The notes under the pieces were generated by a model. That model worked only from the letters and a program-made list of their open reading frames with translations. It ran no database searches and had not been told where the DNA came from. Shown piece by piece: positions 47,301 to 57,200 of a stretch of DNA of 64,000 nt; the stretch's first letter is position 1; each line of letters begins with the position of its first letter. Source of the DNA: Watersipora subatra (Eukaryota > Bryozoa > Gymnolaemata > Cheilostomatida > Watersiporidae). The position numbers were made by a program, and so were the translations under genes. Location: assembly GCF_963576615.1 (NCBI RefSeq), contig NC_088717.1, forward strand, positions 25,261,344 to 25,325,343, given 5' to 3'.

Positions 47301-50300
47301 TTGACCAAATATGGAAATTTCAGCTGCACTGATAATACGACTGGTTCAGGCGAGCAATTTTAGTGTTTGGATGCTGTGTATATATATAATGTATACAGCG
47401 CCCAAAAAATGGTCCGTTTAATTAATTAATTAATGTTGTTAATCTAAAGGTAGATACTGACGCAGACAGCCATTTTCTAATAATCAGGTATGGGTAGAGG
47501 TGGAACGAGACACGAGGCGCCTCGAATATCGACCTGTCTCGTCTCGTATCGGTCTCGTCTCGACTTAACTAATGCCAAACTCGAGACAGGAAATATCGTG
47601 ATCGTGTGTTCTTTTAGGTGCGGTATTTCTTTGTAGAGCAACGTCTATCTGTTTCATTACACATTACATTAAAAAGTAAGACCCATTCGATAGATGGTAA
47701 AAATATACATGTACAAAGCGATATGTTTATAATAATTATTATCAATCAAGCTCAAATCTCTTAGAAATATATAACTTCGGTATTTTAGAGCTGTTTGTGT
47801 TACTTTTGTTTACAAAAACTACATGCATATCACTATTAAATGTTGTATTTAAATCGTTTACACCAGGTGAAATTTCAATTTAAAAAGAGGTTAATCCATT
47901 TTATATATACTAAGTACGCTAGTACTGGGGGTCCTACCACACAAAGCTGTCGTCAGAATAGTCACTTTTAAAATCACTGTCGTCACTTTTAAAATCACTG
48001 TCGTCACTTTAAAAATCGCTGTCACCTTTTTCAAATTGGTAACCAAAACAACCTATTTCTTCACATTCGTTATTTTAATACAAATATCTATACTGGTGGC
48101 ACTGGGTTGCGTTAAAAATCTGAAACTCGCTAGGTTTAAACTTCTGCTAACCAAAAGCATGGCTCAACCAGCGACCTTCACAAGCATATTAGTGATGTTT
48201 GGGAGCGTTGCTGATTACTCCGCGAAGAGTAACAGCCGTCTTAGGTTTTTAGAGCTATATTTCTTGTACTGAAAATAGACCGAGATTGCCTTTAATAATC
48301 ACTGTCAGTCACAGACTTGGAAACGGATTTGCTGTCAATGTCGTGGCATTTCATTGCTTTAATTATTTGGCAGTCTGTAAATGCTGGGCCAGATGCTTCA
48401 AACCAAAACTAGTGAAGTTTCGGTTGACCGTGGTGATTTATGAACAAATAATAAGTTAGTAACGGTACGGCAACACGTAACAAAATTTCCGTTGGTTCTA
48501 ACCAAAATCACGAAATGATTGAAACACACAGAATTATTCTGCGCTGCTAGAATCGTGCTAGCGAGCACGATCTCAGCAGCTTTTGCAATTAGTATAGTCC
48601 AAGAGACGTTTAATGACACACAATAGTAAAAGTATAAGTGCAAATCAACATAGTACACACGATGCAACTGCTTAGATTGCGTTATTGAATGCATTTATTG
48701 TTTGGACGCTATAGCTACAATTTGTTTATTTTTTAATTATATTTCCTTTTTAGCAGCAAAAGTTTTGCGGTAGAGAATGTCGACATCTCTAGCGCAAACA
48801 AGTCAGTTGCATCGTATTTACTATGATAACTTTCTGTAATAATTTTCTTGTGTGTCGCATTATGTTTTCGGACTACTAACTAAAAAACGGTTCGCTAACT
48901 AAAAATAGCGCGACTTAGACAGTTTTATCGTGTGTTCTATGTTGAAATGCTTTCGTATTTTTATTGTGTGTCACGGTACATGTTTTGGACTATACTAATT
49001 GCTAAAGCCGCTAGAATCGTGCTCGCTAATAATTTGTTTAATCTGTTAAAAGCGTTCGTCGACGAACTCGGTGGGCATGCACAGCTCAAATAATTCTGTG
49101 AATTTTGACCGATTAATTCTGCGTTTTTCGTGATTTCGGCCAGAACTCCGAACCAACGAAAAATTCGTTACGTGCAGCCGTACCTTTAGTAATCCTATTT
49201 ACGCAATCCTCGTCACCTACATTGGTAAATGGTCGTCTCGTCTGTCACTTTTTAAATATCCCTGTCGTCGGGTCGTCAGAATCGTCACAAAACATGGGAG
49301 GACCCCCAGTACTTGTAGTGAAATCATCACCAAATGCTCATTATTATACTGTCTCGTGTCTCGAGTCTCGAATTTTTACAAGACAGTGTCTTGAGTCTCG
49401 TCTCAAACTTAAAAAACCTGTCTCGTTCCACCTCTAGGTATGGGAAGATAATAAAAATTTGAACTTGTGCTTTAACTCAAGGCTATGAACCAGATACCTT
49501 GTATGAGTTTTTATTTCTAAAAAGCTGTGACGCAAAACGTACAAAAATTACTCAGATAGGTTAACATTGTTTATATTAACTCAACTTATTTGGAAGTGGT
49601 TTACTGAAGAATAAAAAGGTGTCATTCGTAAACATCATACTCAGTAGATTTCAGTCAAACAGTTAACTACATGTACGTCAACCATATGCGAACCTGTGCA
49701 GAGTCATCATAGTTTAATTTAATTCAGATTGAGTAGACTAGATGGCAAAACTTTTAACAGAAAATAAATTATAACCTTGATATAAAAATGGTGCGATGCC
49801 AACCAACTATAGTAGTGTTGGTCAGTCAAAACGTTTTGACACAAACTTATGAGATATGAATTATTATACATACATGTTTTGACTAGCGTAAGAAGGCCCA
49901 TTTTGTGCATATAGAAACCAGTAAAGCAGGAAATGTGCAATAAAGCACATCAGTACTCTTTTTCCAAACCAGAGAAGCTGATTCAAATATTAGCTAATCT
50001 GAAGGGCTTTGAACTATACCGAATTTTACTGGTCTTTTCAAATCTAGCCTGAATAGCCAAAAAGCACTATAGCTTGAAATAATTAACTTGCACACTGCAA
50101 ACTAAAAAGTGTGATGTTAAATAATTAAAAAATATTTTGTGCAAGATTTGGAGGTAATTATAGATAATAGAGTGGCAGAAAATGCCAAAGTTAACAAAAC
50201 TCAAGTATGGACAGTTTGCCAAAAAAACATTACTAGCACGGTAGAAATATAAGCTCAGTTTACACGTCAAATGTTTTTGAATTGATTTGAAAAATGTTTC

Positions 50301-53300
50301 TATTTTTTTAAATGAAATGATTGGTTTTTATATAGTTTGCTCTTGTAACACTAGAAAGAACACTTTATATGTATAACTTTAATCATTAGAGACAAGGTGT
50401 CTTTATATAAAATATAAAATACTGTACAAACATATGGTATAATGTAATAACATTAACAATATATGATTATGCACATGCCATAAGTAGTAGAAATACTATT
50501 TAATGCCCAAAATACTATATAGCACAGGGAATGTTATGAATACTTTAAATACAGTATAATGCTAAATATATTTACAGCCAGCCAAAAGTCCTTTAAAATT
50601 TTTGTGTTCAAACCTTTTGATTTCATATAAAATTTTGCAAATTTGCATGTGGAAGTACCAAACAACAAGCTGTGGACCTCAGGTTACACATTCCTGCCTC
50701 ATAATTGTTTTGTCTTGCAATGTAGAACACAAAGTTTTTCTGGCACTTTGTTACAGAGCTTTCCTCACCAAGCAATATCAACAAAAATTTTACTCAAAAT
50801 TCAACTTTGGTGGTCAGTGTGATGCATGCCTCAGAGTGATAAAAATGCCAAAATGCGGTTTGCCAAAATCTCTCCCACAATGCCTAAAAAAACATGATTC
50901 ATGTTTCGCAAACGTTCGATTTTGCATGAGTCAATCGATAATAATATAATAATATTATTTACTGTGTTTAATATAATATTTACTGTAAACTTTAATTCGT
51001 TAAATATAACAGTATAACTTTAATTGGTTAGCTATAATTTCTAACATTTATAACAATTTTCAACAGAAAAGAATGAAAATTAGATAATCTTTGCCATACG
51101 TTATTACTATTAGTTCCTATACTCCTCCATACAAAACTCTCAGATTTCGACCTCAACAGGAGGATAAATTTCATATAGCAGGGGACCACTGTGTATGCAA
51201 ATAATGCGCACATTACAAATATTGGTGAAACACTCCTAACTTGCAGATCAACTTCATTTGAAGGTTGATAACAGGTATCAGCCTTCTAGCTGATAAACCA
51301 GAATTGCTTGACAGAGTTCTGGTCACAAAGAGCTACAACAAGAATGGAGTGTACGGTGTACAGCTGTGTCTGGATGGAGAATGGGTTGGTGTCATTGTTG
51401 ATGACTTTTTTCCATGCAATAACAAAGGAAAGTTAAAGTTTGCAGAGGTGAGTCAAGTCAAGCTTTGATAAACCCAACCCTTCATAAACGAGGTGACTTA
51501 ATGAAAACTTATAATTTTAAAACGTGTTGAAGAATGCTCAAACTTTTATGAGTATGTTAAAATTTATTAGAAGTTAAAAAGCAGTTTTACAGCATAATGA
51601 AAAAACCTACATTTTTATTGTATCTTGGCAATATTAGTCATAAAAGAATAATAAGGCCCAAAATATCACAGACTCATGAATCAACAGAAAATAGGATTAT
51701 AATATTAAAATTTTGAGAATTAACTCATATGAAGCATCAATGCTTTTTCTGGTAGGAAGAATTTTTAAATTAATAGATTTATTATCAGTGATTTGCTTAG
51801 CGTTTAATGTATTTTTCAAATATCATGTAACTATTAAGTATGCTTAAAATTTAGAAACAGTAAAAATACCATTTATATGCCTTCGACCTATTTGTTATGA
51901 TGAACTTCTTCGGTTTGATTGTCTACCAGTATAATCAACATAGAGAAACAAGATAATAGAGCAAAGCATGATGGCTATAAAAAAGAGAGTAGTAACTCTT
52001 ACCATGAATGCACCAACCTCCACATACATCACATCGGCTACAGAGTTTTATAACAAATACTGACTCTACCCTGATTGCAAAAAACTGTACTAAAAACAAC
52101 AGTAAATACAAACAGTGTTGTGTGTATGTCAAAACATATAAAAAATGTTTGTAAAAAATCTTGACACGATTGGTGTAGGGGGTTTGTCAAAAGTGTTTGT
52201 ACAGATATGTCATAAGTTAGATTTTATAAAGCACGACTTTTTTCAAGTAATGCGGTTTTCCACCGCACTACAGTGCAATTTATTTTCCACTTCTTCTGCA
52301 CTACCACATTTCTTTCTATCTCTTTTGCAACTATAATTAAATTAAGAGTTTTAAATAAGCAGCAGTTTGCCGTTCAATCTTTATAAGCAATTACAAAGGT
52401 AATGAATTTGTGGCGTACAGCAACGAGTTGGAAAAATATGGTAGCATTTTTTTGCAGAAGTGCAGTTTCTCTGCAATCTTACACAGCTTTATAGAGCATT
52501 TTCCTTTATTATTATTTAGTGTACTTTAAATGTAGTACAAAACAATATAGGCTACTTATAGAAATTTTAAACATAGTGATATAATCTTTAAACATACAGT
52601 TAAAAAAAACTGAGACAATTTATGAACAAATTTGCTTAACTAACGGTCATGCACAACATATCTCTTTTTCAAGTAATAAGCTTCTGTACAAAAAAACTTG
52701 AGAAGTAAATCATTTGCAAATGGCAAATGGCAAATGGCAAATGGCAAAGCATCTCACACAAATTTTTATATACACAAAAGCATGATTCAAGCTATGCCTA
52801 TCATTGATCATAGTTCGTGGTAGCTACGGGAGAGTGAGTGATTTTGAAAACTTTTGATTTGCCTGCAAACAGTCTCCTCACACATACTATAAAACTTTAT
52901 TTTCCTATGTCAGCTATATTTACAATCAGAAGTGTTCTTCACAACTCTGATAACATATTGATGGTCAATGTGAAGAGTTATCAGTGTGTTTCTACCATTT
53001 CTGCTATTGTACAGATGTCTCAACTAAACAGATTTTCCAGCGTCAAACGCTATCACTTACTGAACCTTTGCAGTAGACAATCCAATGACGCCTTTACGCT
53101 TACTAACTATGGAAATATGTCAATATCAAGATATGATATGTTATACCTTGTAATTTTCATGAGTGGCCGATCTTTAGTTTTAATTAGTTTCATATCACAG
53201 CTCAATCACGCCTGCTGTTGATTGTTCTATTAATTTTGTGCATATATTAGCTGATGACATGCTATTATATTTTCTCTGTTTGCTCAATTGACTTACTTTA

Positions 53301-53841
53301 TATGTAAACAATTGTTCTCTCTCCTTCTGAAAACTACTGCTTTGGTTTTATTGTTTATGTTTAGTCTTATTGTTCATCTCTTTTGGTTTGAATTCATCAT
53401 TTTATCCAAACTAAAAAGTTGAAAATGAACAGACTTTTAAAAATGCAGTTCAGTTGCATTTTTGGTGCAGTTGACGCACGGGGTTGTTGGAATAAACAGT
53501 AAATCTATTATGCCAGTTGTTGCAAGAAAATTGCTAGTTTTTCAACATTTTTTCACAAAAGTAGCTCAAAGTTTACGCGTAAACATCGCAAAGCAGTTCA
53601 AAATCTTTTAAAACAGTGCAAATCATCTGCGTAAAGTTTTATCCACTACTGTTTAACACTAAAACAATGTATTAAATGCTATAATAACTTGAATCCTGCA
53701 GTAAAACTCATTTTCATAGTACATTTGATAGGATTGAAAAATAAACTACAATGAACTTCTAATGCAGTAAACTTTAAAACTATTTAATTTTATGTGACTT
53801 ATAATTGCTATAAAAAATTTCCTTACTAAAAAGTAAGCTCC

Positions 53842-53904
<63 letters not shown>

Positions 53905-54216
53905 GAATATATATACGTATATATATGTAAAATTGAGTAAAAATGAAAGTTAAAGTTAAGTTTTAAAACAACTTTATTACTAATAGTTTCATATTGCCAT
54001 GCAATAATCATCAGATAAAATTGTTAGCAGTATGAACAGTCTCTTTCATGCAAGAGACTGTTCATACTGCATCTACTGTATACATATATATATGTATATA
54101 TATATATGAATATATATATACATATATATATGTATATAAATATATATATATACATATATATTCATATATGTATATATATGAATATATATATATATGTATA
54201 TATATGTATATGAATA

Positions 54217-54275
<59 letters not shown>

Positions 54276-57200
54276 GATAAGGCAAGATAACATAGCAATT
54301 CATTGAATTTACCAGTGCGGCTGACAAACAAAAATTTACCATTTATGCTTATATTGAAAACTTTCATTAAGCTTTTTTGAAAGTGGCATGTTTTTTCTTT
54401 GATTTTTTATTCATTGCAACCATAAGCTACCTCAGCTTAAAAAAACTTGTATTTCAACCCGATTGAACTTCATGCTATATTACAATATTTAGAAACTACA
54501 GATAGAGGTGAATACATTTTTGTTGGCTTTTCCTTTAGTCAAAGAAAAAGCAGCTCTTTGTTCAACTGATAGAAAAAGCCGTCGCTAAACTCTTTGGGGG
54601 TTATTCAGCATTAACACATGGCTCCATTGCAAATGGAATCCGAATCCTCACAGGATACCCTGTTACTGTAACTGGTGCAGGTTAGTATTGTATTACTTAT
54701 GACTTCGTAACATCGAGTCATCATACTCCTGACCTACTTTCAAGAAAATGTGTGCGTGTGTGCATGCGTGTGGGTGCGTGTGTGTGCGTGCATCATGGCT
54801 CCCAATTACACACTTTCAAAACTACCATAACAGACTTATATCCTAAAAATAAAGCAGCCCTTTCAGTCAGTTTTATGTTTAGGAAAGATTTTATGCAAAT
54901 ACCGATTATTAGACAGAGTAATAGTACTCTACCTGTTAAATGTAAAAGATTGAACATTGCATGCCCGCAAAAAACTTTATTCACTACTTCAAGAGAATGC
55001 TTAGAGAACTGCTTATTCTTCTGCCTTTCAATAATTTTAATGTGATGTTTTTGTTATGCATCATAGTTCTAACTTAATGAGTTTGATTAATGCTGACATT
55101 TTTTTTAAATTAACAAGTACTGAAGTTAAGGCCAATTTTAAACTATAATGAACCCTATCAAAAAAGACACATAAAATAAATGAATCAATCAGATCACGGT
55201 CATTAGTCAGTTGTCAGCAGTCGTAATGGCAATGTATGCAATTATATAAATGAATTAAAGTTACACTCAGCTATCGTTCAACTCCTGCAGTTTAATTTTG
55301 CTAAAATATTGTTTATTCATTGGACAATGGGAAGAAGCTGAGCTATGAAAAGTAAATATATTAGCCAAATGATTTAAATCACAGCTATCATTACCAGTTT
55401 ATCAACTTTTCTTTAACTTGGCTTTTCATCAAATTATTGTTGACGGTGTTACATGGAAATGTTTAATATAGAATGTTTTATATCCTATGAGGCACATGTT
55501 ATGCTCACAGGTATGGTAGTAGTATACTAGTGAACTACTATCATTTTACTAAAAAGACCTCAGTTTGTGTCTTAGGATTTATACCGTGTTGTGTATTCAA
55601 GCTATTTGCTACAAAACATTTTTGTTGTAATTTAACAGATGAATCAGAAATGTTGCCACTGGATAGAAGTGAACTGTATCTCAATATAAGTGACGCACAC
55701 GCCCAAGGCTTCCCAATTAGTGTAAACACGAATTATGATGAAGACAATCTTGAAACTTATGAAGCATTGGGTTTGAGACCTGGACACGCTTACACAGTTG
55801 AAGATGTACAGACAGTCATGTTTTCAGAGTACGTCAAGGCATATACATATTTCAACTTTAAAAACAGACAAATCACTGCGCAGATAGACACACCAAGTTT
55901 ACCAAATGAGCAAGTAGAAATGTGGTAGTCAATAATTTACACAATTCTAATAACCTAACAAAGTTTTGTTTCAATATTCTAGTTAAGTATTTCTTGCAAA
56001 AATAATTTCAAATTGAAAAGCTTGGTATTTTATGCACTGCTAGAAAAAACAGCTTTCAGTAGCATAAGAATTACACAATTCAGAATAAATCAACTTTTCA
56101 TCCAAATATAAAATGTGATTTTTGCAGCTCATTTTTATATTTGCTGTCACTAAAATTTATGAATCTCATATATCTCCCAGTATTGTGTATGAAACCCGTC
56201 TCATGTTATACTCAAATTGTGGTTAAAAATTGTATTGCCAAACTGTGTACCCAGTGTTGTAATAAGAATGTTAGTTATTCTTTTCTTGGTTGGCCAAATG
56301 CGGAAACCTAACAAACTGGTGAACATGTATTTTTTTGAGTCAGATGGAATCATAACTGTTTGCGTGATAAACCACTTATAATCCTTTGAATAGTATTGTA
56401 AGTTGTTTGTTGTGTGATGCATCTTATTCATATAAATTATATGAACTGTTCTTTATGTTACCTTGCGTAATGTGTATGATGGTGTAAAAGAAGTTTTTAT
56501 TTTGGCAAGTCTATCGACGCGGAACCACCAAAACTTTAAAAATTAATTATCGACGCCAGCTGTCACCCGATATAGTGACTGGTTGTGTTATGACAATATA
56601 TTTGCAAAAATTATTCCAAAAAATCTGAAATGATAGCATTTTTCACAGCTTGGCAGATTTGTCTTTACAGTAGGTTGGCTCTTTTTATACATGTAAATCA
56701 CCCTTTTTTGTATAAGCTCCGCCAAATGTTTTTTGAATGATTTCATTTTGCTATTTTACTAGGTAAGTTTGGTTCATCCAGCTAACTAAATCAGACTAAC
56801 CAGTTCCCTCGGCTTCTACCTAATACTCCAAACCAGCAGGAACAAAATAGTTTTAATGATCTGCTAGCGGTGCAATGGCCCTAATTTCTCTTTTTCTGTA
56901 TCCCTAAAGCTCTCCAGCTATTCCATATCTTTATCAGATTCTAAATACTACAGAAGCTAGTGTAGAAAAGTTTGGCTCATGTTGCATTTGCGTAAAAGTG
57001 TGTCATGTGGATTGGCTGCTCAAGGTGCGAATACCACTTCTTTCATTTTGACTTTTTGCTGTAAACTAGTTGGGATGTGATTTTCAACAGATTTGCTATG
57101 AGCGTGACCACATGAGACACCCACTATCTATACAACTTACACCTCTTTGTGGTCTGTGCAGGCCTGGGGTTGTTCCAAATGTCCACTGGGACCAGGTTCA

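Larger units (their letters stand above)
47495..49436. mobile_element. hAT-type non-autonomous element with perfect 8-bp TSD
   Basis: The TIRs tagaggtggaacgagac (47,495) and gtctcgttccacctcta (ending 49,436) are perfect inverses over 17 bp. The flanking 8-mers ggtatggg at 47,487-47,494 and 49,437-49,444 are identical. Subterminal tctcg repeats follow on both sides. An 8-bp duplication and TAGAGGTG-like ends point to hAT. No transposase frame is inside; instead it hosts two further nested inverted-repeat elements. Confidence 0.92.
44812..51263. other. Intron 5 (6.5 kb)
   Basis: It contains the triplet microsatellite (45,690-46,420) and the nested transposon stack (47,495-49,436). The segment 49,445-51,263 is AT-rich; a 115-codon frame at 50,602-50,949 has no known domain. 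Confidence 0.6.
51448..54538. other. Intron 6
   Basis: AT-rich. It contains a 7-8-bp tandem (aaatggc repeated at 52,717-52,748), two (TA)n arrays at 53,844-53,928 and 54,081-54,273, and between them a hairpin (54,027-54,070). A 127-codon + frame at 52,838-53,221 has no recognisable domain and no splice or homology support. Confidence 0.5.

Noticed and set aside
50602-50949. 115-codon + frame in intron 5
   Set aside because: Cys-rich by chance; no recognisable family and no splice signals fitting the calpain phase (needs phase 2 in).
52838-53221. 127-codon + frame in intron 6
   Set aside because: No domain and hydrophobic AT-driven composition; splicing it in would disturb the exon 6-7 junction that already fits.
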